Source: JADLHS01 sp044225555
GTDB lineage: Bacteria; Verrucomicrobiota; Verrucomicrobiia; Limisphaerales; JADLHS01
Reading direction: 5' to 3'
Assembly (NCBI GenBank): GCA_044225555.1
Contig: JBGAIM010000005.1
Span: 1 to 64,000 of the forward strand
Length of the DNA: 64,000 bases
A program made the translations under genes and the position numbers. The notes under the pieces are model-generated. The model had not been told where the DNA came from and did no database searches. It was given only the letters and a program-made list of their open reading frames with translations. Of this stretch, positions 45,112-53,956 are shown in pieces; position 1 is the first letter of the stretch; each line of letters starts with the position of its first letter.

Positions 45112-45738
45112 TCAGCCGGCCTTCAAACGTCGGCACGCTTGCACCCCGCGAAACAGGCAATAGAGAACGAAGACGTGGAAGCCCACCCCGACCCAGTCCT
45201 GCGCGAGCAGGAAGATCAATCCGTCCAATGCAAACAGCACCATCCCGGTGATGAAAGCCCACAGATGTCCTTTGTTCGCGAAGACCCCGAAGAGCACAAA
45301 GATCCCGGCGGCGATCAAGTCGAGCACCAGGGCCACGATCTTGCCCGCGGTGGCAATCTCGTTTCCGAGAGCATCAAAAATCTGGGTGATGCCCAACCCA
45401 AGGATGAACCGCCAATCGCTCCCGGTAAACGCCACGACGGAATTGACGAGGGACAATCCTGCGACCCAATAAAACCACGAGGCGCCGGATTTTAATTGCG
45501 CGAGGATCGCGGCATCGTTACCCGCGCTGGTCGAAGCGGGGGCAATCACCGCGGGCGTCGGTTCGGCGACGGCCAGTTCGGGAAAGCTTGCGGCGGTCGC
45601 CCAGGTGGTTTGGTCGCTCCGCAACACTTCGCTTTGCGGTTGGATCCGGCCTTCGCGCAACCAGGAATTGAGTTGCTCCAGTGTAGCCGGGCCGTATTCC
45701 GAGCCGTCGGCACCGCGGACTTTGTAAGTGAGTTCCAT
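45112..45738 (-). CDS. GYF_2-domain membrane protein
   Basis: A 208-residue protein. An N-terminal GYF_2 (DUF4339) domain reads YKVRGADGSEYGPATLEQLNSWLREGRIQPQSEVLRSDQTTWATA (about 4-50). A linker and about four transmembrane helices follow (SWFYWVAGLSLVNSVVAF, IVALVLDLIAAGIFVLFGVFA, HLWAFITGMVLFALDGLIFLL, VFVLYCLFRGVQA). Such proteins are common in this phylum; the GYF_2 part is thought to be a protein-interaction module, and no catalytic function is known. The start at 45738 (MELTYKV) begins the domain; a frame extension upstream has no support. Confidence 0.82.
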   Translation of the reverse strand: MELTYKVRGADGSEYGPATLEQLNSWLREGRIQPQSEVLRSDQTTWATAASFPELAVAEPTPAVIAPASTSAGNDAAILAQLKSGASWFYWVAGLSLVNSVVAFTGSDWRFILGLGITQIFDALGNEIATAGKIVALVLDLIAAGIFVLFGVFANKGHLWAFITGMVLFALDGLIFLLAQDWVGVGFHVFVLYCLFRGVQACRRLKAG

Positions 45739-46197
45739 AGGTGTTGGGCTGGTTACTATCAGACCGCGCCGGCCAAGGCCAATCCAAATGCGCCACACAG
45801 TTGCCCAACTCCCTTCCACTCAAGGGTGCGATTCGAACGGTTCTTACGAACGCCATGTTCTTGTCGAATGCACGCGGGCCAGGCGCTCGGACTGGTGGTT
45901 GCGACGCGCCATGGTGTTTACCAACAAAAGCCGGCGGGCCTGCGTGCGTGGTTGATCCACTTTGTGCTGAGGCCGCTCACGCGTCAGGAAATTCCTTTTC
46001 TTCTGGCACGGGTCGCGATAGATGTTTGCCATGCGAACTGGGCCATTAGAAGGGACCGCACCACATCGCCTGTTCCGCATTGCAGGAGAGCATCCCGCCT
46101 GCCTCCCGGGTGCCCGCGTCATGCATTGCTCACCATCGGTGGCAGCATGGAGCTTCATTCCCAAGCAACGAGCCGGCTCGCAACCCAGAGAGAATTC
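45739..46197. other. Intergenic region, nothing recognised
   Basis: 459 nt between the divergent GYF-protein and phosphofructokinase genes. Open frames here are short or run into the neighbours in the wrong direction. It should hold promoters for both genes; none could be pinned down. Confidence 0.45.
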
Positions 46198-47280
46198 ATG
46201 AAGAAGAAAATTGGAATCGTTACCGGTGGCGGTGATTGCCCCGGTTTGAACGCCGTCATTCGGGCCGTGGCCAAAGCGGCTACTAAACGTGGTTGGGAAG
46301 CCATTGGCATCCTCGGCGGCTATGAGGGTTTGCTTGAACCGCGTCGATTCATCCCGCTCGATTACACCGCCCTGAGCGGTTTGCTCGTGCGCGGGGGCAC
46401 AATTCTGGGCACGGCGAACCGGGGAAAATTTTCCGCCAAAGTCGGTCACGGTGAGACCCGCCGGCTGCCCAAGGAATTGCTGGATGAAACCAAGGCGGGC
46501 ATGGATGCGCTGGGGATTTCTGCGCTCGTTTCCATTGGCGGCGACGGTTCGTTGAGCATTGCGCAACAGATGCACGAGCACGGGATTCCCATCATTGGGG
46601 TGCCCAAGACAATTGACAACGACCTCGAATGCACCGTGATGACGTTCGGATTCGACTCCGCCGTAGCTTGTGCGACCGACGCGCTCGACCGTTTGCACAC
46701 GACCGCCGAGAGTCATAATCGCGTCATGGTGCTTGAAGTCATGGGGCGCTACGCCGGTTGGATCGCACTTTATGCCGGGGTGGCGGGTGGCGCGGATGTG
46801 ATTCTCATTCCCGAAATCCCGTTCACGTTCGACAGCGTGTGCAACATGATTCGCGAGCGGGAGGGGCAGGGGAAGAAATTCACGTTGGTGGTGGTGGCTG
46901 AAGGCGCGCGGGAAAAAGGCACGGACTTTGTCACGTCCGCCGGGCAGGAGGCCAATCGCGAGGCCCGGCTGGGCGGCATCGGCGCCGTGGTTACGGCGGA
47001 GATTGAAAAGCGCACGGGTAAGGAAGTGCGCTGCTGCGTGCTGGGTCATCTTCAGCGCGGCGGCAGTCCGACCACGTTTGATCGCGCCCTCTGCACCATG
47101 TTTGGCGCGCACGCAGTGGAACTGGTGGCGAATGGCAATTTCGGCACGATGGTGGCCGACTTGGGCGCGCAGGTAGGCGAGGTCAAGATCAGTGAAGCAG
47201 TGGGACGTTTGAAGACCGTACGCCCGGACGGCAGCTTGGCGCGGACAGCTCGGGCGCTGGGGATTTCCCTGGGAGATTGA
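46198..47280 (+). CDS. pfkA: 6-phosphofructokinase (mixed-substrate group III type)
   Basis: A 360-residue protein starting KIGIVTGGGDCPGLNAVIRA, with SIGGDGSLSIA, VPKTIDNDLE, the catalytic TxD loop, MGRYAGWIALYAG and LGHLQRGGSPTTFDR. It phosphorylates fructose-6-phosphate to the 1,6-bisphosphate. The phosphoryl-donor markers are mixed: Gly in GGDGS points to ATP, while Lys in PKTIDND is seen in PPi-using enzymes; this combination is known from the group III ('PFK mixed') family. ATG 46198 with GAGAG upstream begins the conserved strand; a longer open frame back to 45496 is not credible. It may receive fructose-6-phosphate from the mannan pathway. Confidence 0.92.
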   Translation: MKKKIGIVTGGGDCPGLNAVIRAVAKAATKRGWEAIGILGGYEGLLEPRRFIPLDYTALSGLLVRGGTILGTANRGKFSAKVGHGETRRLPKELLDETKAGMDALGISALVSIGGDGSLSIAQQMHEHGIPIIGVPKTIDNDLECTVMTFGFDSAVACATDALDRLHTTAESHNRVMVLEVMGRYAGWIALYAGVAGGADVILIPEIPFTFDSVCNMIREREGQGKKFTLVVVAEGAREKGTDFVTSAGQEANREARLGGIGAVVTAEIEKRTGKEVRCCVLGHLQRGGSPTTFDRALCTMFGAHAVELVANGNFGTMVADLGAQVGEVKISEAVGRLKTVRPDGSLARTARALGISLGD

Positions 47281-47292
47281 TTCCGCGTCACC

Positions 47293-48060
47293 ATGCCCAA
47301 CCATCCTGATCCGGTTGAATCGGCGACTGCGAAGCGCCAAGGCCTCCGCCGCAAAGTTCTCTACGCGGGTGGAGCGTTGCTGGTGGGCTATCTAGCGGTC
47401 GCTTATCTTCTCCTGCCGTTGCTTTGGCGTGGGGGCGCGCGCCGGCATCACCCGGACCTGACCACGGCCCCGCGGGTCACGCAAACGGCGAACGGAATTC
47501 CCGGTGATCCCTTGAATCTCGCCTTGGTGGGAGCGGAGGCGGAGGTCGTTCGCGCCATGTTGGCGGCCAAGTGGTATCCAGCCGATCCCATCACGCTGCG
47601 CACGAGTTTGCGAATCGCGGTGGATTCTGTTTTTCGCAAACCGGATGACGAAGCGCCGGTCAGCAGTCTTTATCTGTTTGGCCGCAAGCAGGACTTGGCC
47701 TTCGAGCAACCCGTCGGAGACAGTCCGCGGCAACGGCATCATGTCCGGTTCTGGCGTTGGGACCGGCCAAGCGATGGCCGTGAAGTTTGGTTTGGCGCCG
47801 TGACATTTGACGAGCGGGTGGGATTCAGCCATACCACGGGGCAGATCACCCATCACATTGGCCGCGATGTGGACGCTGAACGGGACCGCCTGATCTCACA
47901 GCTCCAGCAAGCCGGTCAGACAATTGAAGTCTATTGGGTGGACGGATTTCACCAGGAGTTGAATGGCAAGAATGGCGGCGGTGACCCGTGGCACACGGAC
48001 GGGCGGTTGGAAGTTGGAATCTTGATGGTTGGGACAAACTTGCCGTCGCCTCCACCCTAG
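47293..48060 (+). CDS. LssY C-terminal domain protein
   Basis: A 255-residue protein with one N-terminal membrane helix (VLYAGGALLVGYLAVAYLLLPLL). The rest is an LssY-C domain: GDPLNLALVGAEAEVVRAMLAAKWYPADPITLRTSLRIAVDSVF, APVSSLYLFGRKQDLAFEQPVGDSPRQRHHVRFW and TFDERVGFSHTTGQITHHIGRDVDAERDRL. The domain is often fused to a PAP2-type phosphatase; here it stands alone with a membrane anchor. Its biochemical role is unknown. The gene starts 12 nt after the phosphofructokinase stop. Confidence 0.85.
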   Translation: MPNHPDPVESATAKRQGLRRKVLYAGGALLVGYLAVAYLLLPLLWRGGARRHHPDLTTAPRVTQTANGIPGDPLNLALVGAEAEVVRAMLAAKWYPADPITLRTSLRIAVDSVFRKPDDEAPVSSLYLFGRKQDLAFEQPVGDSPRQRHHVRFWRWDRPSDGREVWFGAVTFDERVGFSHTTGQITHHIGRDVDAERDRLISQLQQAGQTIEVYWVDGFHQELNGKNGGGDPWHTDGRLEVGILMVGTNLPSPPP

Positions 48061-48097
48061 GCGAGATTCAGCAGGAAGCCGACGAAAGCGTTCACCC

Positions 48098-49000
48098 ATG
48101 AAACCAAGAGAACTCATCAAGCGAGCCCGCAAACTCGCCAGCCATTATTGCGTTACGAAGGGCGAGAAGTTCCGCCTCAAGGATGTGGATCCGGGCGACA
48201 CCCTCGACCTCAAGTCCGAGGATAAACCGCGCGCGAAAGAAGCTCTCGCTTCCGGCATCGAGTTGCTCGCCGAGTTGCAGGACAAACTCTACGCACAGGA
48301 TCGCTGGGGAGTGCTGCTGATTTTTCAAGCGATGGACGCCGCCGGCAAGGACGGTGCAATCAAGCACGTCATGTCTGGCATCAATCCGCAAGGCTGCCAG
48401 GTTTATTCCTTCAAGGCGCCGACGAGTGACGACCTCGATCACGACTACATGTGGCGTTGCCAAAAATGCCTGCCGGAGCGCGGGCGCATCGGGATTTTCA
48501 ACCGCAGTTATTACGAGGAAACCCTCGTGGTGCGTGTGCATCCGGAATTTCTGGAAAAGCAAAAACTCCCGCCGGAACTCGTCTCCAAGAATATCTGGCA
48601 GGATCGCTTCCAGGACATCCGGTCCTTCGAGCGGTACCTCACGCGCAACGGCATTCTCGTCCGCAAATTCTTCCTCCACGTTTCTAAGAAGGAGCAGAAA
48701 CGTCGGTTCCTGGCCCGGCTGGAAAACCCAGAAAAGAACTGGAAATTCTCCGGCGCCGACCTGAAGGAACGCGGTTTCTGGGACGACTACCAGAAGGCGT
48801 ACGAGGATATGATCCAGAACACGGCCACGAAGGACGCGCCGTGGTATGTCGTGCCGGCTGACAACAAGTGGTTCACGCGGGTGGTGGTGGCCGCCGCCGT
48901 GATTGACGCGCTCGACGCGCTCGACCTCGCGTATCCCGAGGTCAGCAAGGCGCAACGCAAGGAACTCGCGGCGGCCAGAGCCGCTTTGGAAAAGGAATGA
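48098..49000 (+). CDS. ppk2: Polyphosphate kinase 2 (PPK2)
   Basis: A 300-residue P-loop kinase. VLLIFQAMDAAGKDGAIKHVMSGINPQG contains the Walker A region, IGIFNRSYYEETLVVRVHPE the Walker B/lid region, and FERYLTRNGILVRKFFLHVSKKEQKRRFLARLENPEKNWKF the lid helices. It transfers phosphate between polyphosphate and nucleotides in the cytoplasm, with nucleotide regeneration as the usual direction for single-domain members; the exact class (AMP, ADP or both) was not resolved. ATG 48098 lies 37 nt after the LssY gene and may be co-transcribed. Confidence 0.9.
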   Translation: MKPRELIKRARKLASHYCVTKGEKFRLKDVDPGDTLDLKSEDKPRAKEALASGIELLAELQDKLYAQDRWGVLLIFQAMDAAGKDGAIKHVMSGINPQGCQVYSFKAPTSDDLDHDYMWRCQKCLPERGRIGIFNRSYYEETLVVRVHPEFLEKQKLPPELVSKNIWQDRFQDIRSFERYLTRNGILVRKFFLHVSKKEQKRRFLARLENPEKNWKFSGADLKERGFWDDYQKAYEDMIQNTATKDAPWYVVPADNKWFTRVVVAAAVIDALDALDLAYPEVSKAQRKELAAARAALEKE

Positions 49001-49036
49001 CCGGGCACAGCCGTGTCGCACCTGATTTTGCGCGCA

Positions 49037-50143
49037 TCAGGCGCGGCGACCCAGCAGGCGCCTCAGGGGTTGTTTCCACCTCGATTGGCGTTTCAGCGAT
49101 GTTGCGGTCTCGGGATTAAGCAAACTCTCAATGGCCTTTTGGATTCGGGGGTCATCAAGGTGGGATTGAAGATCCCGCCAGAAATCCGGGAAGCGGCTGC
49201 CTGGGTCTTCCCGCACCAGCCGCTCCAATGCCTCCACCAGCGGTATGTCCGGGAAGGAACGCATTTCGGTCGCGTCACCCGCCGCGCGGAGCTGCAGGCG
49301 GGTGAGGAGGCACTTTTTGCAGTGGCCGCAGTTCAACGACTCGGCGAGATTTTCCCAACACACCCGCAGGTGGCCGATCGCCGGCGAGTAGTCGCAAATG
49401 GCCCGGACACGTTGCAGGCGGGAACTTCCCGCCCCGATGCTCCTTAGCGCCACCGAGTCTGAGGACCATAATTCGTCGAGCTCCGGATGCGAGCCGAACG
49501 GCGGGGGGACGTCGCTATCCGCCACGAACACGGTGCCGAGATGGTCGCCCAGCGTGTGGGCGACCGCCGCCAAAGCGCTGACGTGCGCGGTTTCCCAGTG
49601 GACGGATTGAAACTTCCGATGGCTGCGAAGGTTCGTGCGCACGACGATGAGTTTGTGGCCGGTGTTGGCCGCCACGGTTTCCAGGGAACGCCGGATGCAT
49701 TCCAGCCTTGCACCGTCGGCCAGTTCGACATCGAAGCCTTCGACAAATATCAACTCGTCAACCTGACCCTCGAGTTGTCGCAGTGCGAAGGCCGAATCCA
49801 CTCCGCCCGTGAAGAACAGGGCCCGGCCAGGTGCCCGCGGGCATTCCGTGACTGCTGGGGATCGAATTTCGCCGGCATGGAATTCCGGCCACCACTGCTG
49901 AATCATTGTGCGCGATCTTTGCAGATTGCTTTTCAAAGTGGAACTGAATGGCGCGCAGACCTCCAGATTCCGACCACGCAGCATCGCCGGGAGCAAGAAG
50001 GCGCAGACGAACGCATCAGCGCGCGGGGACAGTTCCGCAGTGGACTCGAAAAAGACTTCCTCCCCGTCAATCGCGGCAGAAATCCTTGACTTGCCCGGCG
50101 TGGGCCGTGTCAAGCGTGGTGCAGGAATGGTCAGGTTCAACAC
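49037..50143 (-). CDS. PP-loop ATPase-like protein with CxxC zinc motif
   Basis: About 368 residues. LFFTGGVDSAFALRQL is an SGGxDS-type PP-loop of the adenine-nucleotide alpha-hydrolase/N-type ATP pyrophosphatase superfamily (QueC- and asparagine-synthetase-like), with Thr in place of Ser. Near the C-terminus WENLAESLNCGHCKKCLLTRLQL contains a CxxC cluster, probably zinc-binding, as in QueC-like proteins. GTG 50143 is chosen because the conserved N-terminal block (LTIPAPRLTRP...VFFESTAEL) starts there; an open frame to 50317 would overlap the GH127 gene. The substrate is unknown; no modification-pathway gene is adjacent. Confidence 0.68.
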   Translation of the reverse strand: MLNLTIPAPRLTRPTPGKSRISAAIDGEEVFFESTAELSPRADAFVCAFLLPAMLRGRNLEVCAPFSSTLKSNLQRSRTMIQQWWPEFHAGEIRSPAVTECPRAPGRALFFTGGVDSAFALRQLEGQVDELIFVEGFDVELADGARLECIRRSLETVAANTGHKLIVVRTNLRSHRKFQSVHWETAHVSALAAVAHTLGDHLGTVFVADSDVPPPFGSHPELDELWSSDSVALRSIGAGSSRLQRVRAICDYSPAIGHLRVCWENLAESLNCGHCKKCLLTRLQLRAAGDATEMRSFPDIPLVEALERLVREDPGSRFPDFWRDLQSHLDDPRIQKAIESLLNPETATSLKRQSRWKQPLRRLLGRRA

Positions 50144-50222
50144 CGGACATCGTCGGCATGTCCAGTTCAGAAGCAAGCCCAACCTAGATTGCCGCACCGC
50201 AAACCCGTGACGCGGACAGGTT

Positions 50223-53042
50223 CTACGGCTGATCCTTGATCCACACTTGCGAACCGGATTCGCCGAAGCGTCCGCGCGGGCGATTGCCACCTGCCGTCGG
50301 AGCGTTGGAACTGACATTGCTTGTGGAGCCTGGGGCGTAATTCACCGTGTTGTCGCCGCCTGCTTCCGAACTACGTTGAGCTTCCTGCCCAAGGCGATTG
50401 TTGCGGGCATAGTTGGGAATGGCGGTCAACGGGCTGCCATCCGCCCATGAACCTTTGATGACCATCACGCCTTCGAGCAGATCACCACGCCACTCCGTCG
50501 AGAGCGGTTTGGCGCTGATTGCACCGTTGATGTCCGGTTGGTCGGCGCGTTCGACGTTATAGATGAGCGGGCCGTAACGCAGGGCGGTGAGACCCTTGTT
50601 CGATACGATTTTCTCGTCGGACTTGATACGTTGCACTTCCATCGGCAGCTCGAACTCAATCTTGTCACCCGCTTGCCAGTCGCGCGCGACGACGGCGTAA
50701 CCGTTTTCAATCTTCGGCGTCATGGATTTGCCATTCACTGAGAATGACTTCAAGCCCTTCACTTCCGGTGTGCTGGTGTAAAGCTCGCTGGTCTTGCGAT
50801 CGGGCACGCGGACATAAACGGAGAACTTCTTCGCTTGCTTTGGATTGACCGTGATGGACACCTTGCCGTCCCACGGATAATCCGTCTTCTGCACCATCTG
50901 CACGTCCGTGCCGGCGACACGCTCGACATTGATCGTGCTGCCGATGAAAAGATTCACGTAAATGCCGTCCTTGTTTTTTACGTAGGTCCAGGTTGGGATC
51001 ATGAGGAGTGTGCGCGGAATGTTACCGACACAACACGGACAGGCGTGCCAAGGTGTACGACGTCCGCCGATGAGCGGATTCGTGTAGTAAAAGTTTTTGC
51101 CTTCGAGATCGGTGGCGCCGAGCAGGGCGTTATACATCGTCTCCTCGTACAGGTCCGCATACTTCGCGTCGTGATAGGCGAGGTTGAGTTTGTATTGGAA
51201 GAAGATCAGGCCGCAACTGGAGCACGACTCGCAATAGGCGTTGTTTCGCAACGAATAGTTCGGGCCGAAACCTTCCGAGGTTTCGCCGCTGCCAACGCCG
51301 CCGGTGACGTAGTACTTCTTGTTGACCATGTTGTCCCAGAGCGACATCACGGCGCTCTGATAATCCACGTCGCCGGTTTCCGCGGCCACATCGGACATGG
51401 CGGAATAATCATAGACGGCGCGGACGGCGTGGCCGACGGCTTCGTATTGTTGAACCGCCGGCACGTGGCTTTGATCGTATTCGCTGCCGTCCTTGCGGCA
51501 ATCGAGCAGAAACTTGGCGAGCGTCACGTAACTGTCACCGCGACCGTTGCCTTCCATGTCATTGACGAAACGGCCAAAGCGCACCAATGCCTGTTCCATT
51601 TCCTGGTGCCCGTCATACCATTCCTTCTTGCCCGGACCAATGTTCGCCACCCAGCAATCCGCCAGCTTCTTCGCCGCGTCGTAAAGCCGTTTGTCCTGTC
51701 CTTCAGTGAGCGTGTAGTGATTGATGGCCGACTCGATGAAATAACCGGCTACGTAGCCTTCGTGATCACCGCGATTGCGCGCGCCCCAGCGTTCCGGCCA
51801 GCGGTTGCGGTCAGAGAGCGTGTAGGCGGTCTGCAAATAGCCGTCCGGCTCCTGCGCCGCGAGAATCTTCGGAATCCAATCCTCCAACGTCGCCTGCATC
51901 AACTCTTGCGCCTTGATGATTTCCGGATCGCCTTTCGGATCTACCATCAGCGCGATGCACATGGACTCGACCGTCTGGTGCACCCACGCGTTGGCAAACA
52001 CGTAGCCCTTGTGCCGCGCGTGCGGCTCACCGCGCAATGCCTTCGCCGCCTCGACGAAATTATCAATGCCGCCCTGGCCCTGCGTGAGGTTGGTGCGGTT
52101 GATGTAATCAATGCAGTGCGGAATCCAATTCACGATGAGCGACTTCGCCCGCGCGTTCCAGAGCGGGCTGTCGATCGAGTAGCGCTTCGTATAAACGACA
52201 TCGAGCCGCTCGGGCGGCGGCGGAAGGTCCACTTGCACATTTAGTGTGGAGGTGGAACTGAGTTTGCCTTCGCCCGCAGTGAGTTTGAGGACGTAGTCGC
52301 CGGCTTTGTCAAAGGTCGCCGTCGTCTCGGCGGCGTTGGCGTTTTCAAAGGTCACGTTGCCCGGTCCGGCTTGCTTGCTCCACGTTACGTGAGCGGCTGC
52401 ATTGTTTGCCTTGAGCGATTTCACCTTGCCGCTCAAATAAGTTTTCCCGCCGAGAATCACCACGCGATCCACACCGGCCACAGCCGAAGGCGGAAAGTCC
52501 GGTGACTTGCCCGAGTCCAGAACGCGCCATTCGAGAATGCCGGTGGAATATTCGCCGTCGCCGTCCATCTCCAGTCGCAGTTTCGACGTGGTAACTTCAT
52601 CGAACGTGGAGACATTGAACTTATTGCCTTCGACACCCAGACCCGAGGCGTTCGCCACCGGAACGAATTCTTTGCCATCCCAGTATTTGAGTCGTGAAGC
52701 CTTTGGCAGTCGCACGCCCTGTTGGTCGTCCCACCAATAGACTTCGATCTGCTTCGTGCTGATGGGTTGGCTCCAATCGTATTGCACCCACTGCGTGCCC
52801 CGGCTCGGCCAGTTGCCGTAAGTGCCGCGGCGATCACCCCGCGAGCTGCGCGGATTGCTGCCGTCATTGAGCGCCGTTTCACTGGTGTCGCCGGAGACAG
52901 ACGAACTGGAGGGCGTGGCGACCACCGCCATGTTCACGCCAACTAGGTCGTTGGAACTCTGCGCTGCCGTATCTGGTCGGGACAAAATCAGCGTGCCACT
53001 CACGACGGCGCCGAGAATAAAACGGCTGATGAAAGGGTTCAT
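50223..53042 (-). CDS. GH127-type glycoside hydrolase (beta-L-arabinofuranosidase-like)
   Basis: About 939 residues with signal peptide (ISRFILGAVVSGTLILSRPDTAAQ). An F5/8-like domain (about 35-175: GTYGNWPSRGTQWVQYDWSQPISTKQIEVYWWDD) and a PKD/Ig-like domain come first, then the DUF1680 (alpha/alpha)6 barrel. YCESCSSCGLIFFQYKL and WHACPCCVGNIPRTL carry the Cys and Glu residues that form the metal-thiolate active site of GH127; GHAVRAVYDYSAMSD is also typical. GH127 enzymes release beta-L-arabinofuranose, including from hydroxyproline-linked arabino-oligosaccharides. Start 53042 has GGAG just upstream. The last residues (NNRLGQEAQRSSEAGGDNT) look like a linker tail. It sits next to a hydroxyproline catabolic operon. 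Confidence 0.82.
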   Translation of the reverse strand: MNPFISRFILGAVVSGTLILSRPDTAAQSSNDLVGVNMAVVATPSSSSVSGDTSETALNDGSNPRSSRGDRRGTYGNWPSRGTQWVQYDWSQPISTKQIEVYWWDDQQGVRLPKASRLKYWDGKEFVPVANASGLGVEGNKFNVSTFDEVTTSKLRLEMDGDGEYSTGILEWRVLDSGKSPDFPPSAVAGVDRVVILGGKTYLSGKVKSLKANNAAAHVTWSKQAGPGNVTFENANAAETTATFDKAGDYVLKLTAGEGKLSSTSTLNVQVDLPPPPERLDVVYTKRYSIDSPLWNARAKSLIVNWIPHCIDYINRTNLTQGQGGIDNFVEAAKALRGEPHARHKGYVFANAWVHQTVESMCIALMVDPKGDPEIIKAQELMQATLEDWIPKILAAQEPDGYLQTAYTLSDRNRWPERWGARNRGDHEGYVAGYFIESAINHYTLTEGQDKRLYDAAKKLADCWVANIGPGKKEWYDGHQEMEQALVRFGRFVNDMEGNGRGDSYVTLAKFLLDCRKDGSEYDQSHVPAVQQYEAVGHAVRAVYDYSAMSDVAAETGDVDYQSAVMSLWDNMVNKKYYVTGGVGSGETSEGFGPNYSLRNNAYCESCSSCGLIFFQYKLNLAYHDAKYADLYEETMYNALLGATDLEGKNFYYTNPLIGGRRTPWHACPCCVGNIPRTLLMIPTWTYVKNKDGIYVNLFIGSTINVERVAGTDVQMVQKTDYPWDGKVSITVNPKQAKKFSVYVRVPDRKTSELYTSTPEVKGLKSFSVNGKSMTPKIENGYAVVARDWQAGDKIEFELPMEVQRIKSDEKIVSNKGLTALRYGPLIYNVERADQPDINGAISAKPLSTEWRGDLLEGVMVIKGSWADGSPLTAIPNYARNNRLGQEAQRSSEAGGDNTVNYAPGSTSNVSSNAPTAGGNRPRGRFGESGSQVWIKDQP

Positions 53043-53239
53043 GGTGAAACTCCGGACGAACTGGTTGTCGAATTGGGGCCGCATAAGTATTTGCTTATCG
53101 GGTGGACGAAGCAAACTCAAGCCGTCATCACTTCGGCGCATGTTCAGAATCCACAGCCAGCTATTCGATTTCATCCTTTGGATGGCTATTTCGAGGATTT
53201 GCTTGGCGGGCTTGGGTTCGTCGTCTATTCCTCGTGACC

Positions 53240-53956
53240 ATGATTTCACGCCTAAATCCCATTCTCAAATCAACAGTGGTCGTTCTGTTGCTCGCGGCTG
53301 TCAAAGCAGTCGCGCAGCCTGCGACGCTGACACATCGTTACAGTTTCACCACCGACGCGAACGACTCCATCGGAGCGGCGCATGGTGCGTTAATGGGTGC
53401 TGCCAAGGTCGATGATGGTCGGGTGCATCTCGATGGCACACGCGGGACGTTTGTGAATCTGCCGGGCGGATTGATTGCCGGTTATCCCGCGGTCACATTC
53501 GAGTTCTGGGCCAGCTTCGGCACAAACCGCAATTGGGTGCGCGTCTTCGACCAGGGTTCGACCAACGGGAACAACGGTCAATATGATTTGTATTTCTGTC
53601 CGCACAGCGGCGGACGCGACTTCCGTCTGACCGTCATGGACCCGCAACCCAGTGAGCGCATCGTGAAAATTCCCGGCAACCTCGATAGCCAAACCAATCT
53701 CCACGTTGCGTGTGTGCTCGATCCGACGTCCGGCTTCATGGGCATTTACACGAACGGCGTGCTCGCCGCGTCACGCAACGATCTCAAGTCGCTCGCCAGC
53801 GTGCATACGAACTATTTCTTCCTCGGCAAATCACTCTTCGCAGGCGACGCGCCGTTGAATGGTTCAATCGATGAGTTCCGAATTTACAACGGAGCATTGA
53901 GTGAGACTGCCGTCGCAACCAGTTACAAGAACGGGCCGGATGCAAAGGTAAAATGA
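53240..53956 (+). CDS. Secreted LamG-domain protein
   Basis: A 238-residue protein with signal peptide (ILKSTVVVLLLAAVKAVAQ) and a single laminin-G/concanavalin-like jelly roll: LTHRYSFTTDANDSIGAAHGALMG...VHLDGTRGTFVNLPGG...VTFEFWASFGTNRNWVRVFDQGS...LNGSIDEFRIYNGALSE. Such domains bind glycans or proteins and have no catalytic residues. The start is ATG 53240; the frame reaches back into the divergent promoter region without support. Its stop overlaps the start of the SDR gene by ATGA, so the two are translated together, and it is divergent from the GH127 gene with a shared 197-nt control region. Confidence 0.75.
   Translation: MISRLNPILKSTVVVLLLAAVKAVAQPATLTHRYSFTTDANDSIGAAHGALMGAAKVDDGRVHLDGTRGTFVNLPGGLIAGYPAVTFEFWASFGTNRNWVRVFDQGSTNGNNGQYDLYFCPHSGGRDFRLTVMDPQPSERIVKIPGNLDSQTNLHVACVLDPTSGFMGIYTNGVLAASRNDLKSLASVHTNYFFLGKSLFAGDAPLNGSIDEFRIYNGALSETAVATSYKNGPDAKVK

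Noticed and set aside
45844..47340. Minus-strand open frame of 498 codons opposite phosphofructokinase
   Set aside because: Shadow of a well-conserved gene; no recognisable domain and no plausible start.
50835..52244. Long plus-strand open frame of 469 codons opposite the GH127 gene
   Set aside because: It is antisense to a gene with clear family motifs; the composition (Arg/Val/His-rich, no domain) is typical of shadow frames in GC-rich DNA.
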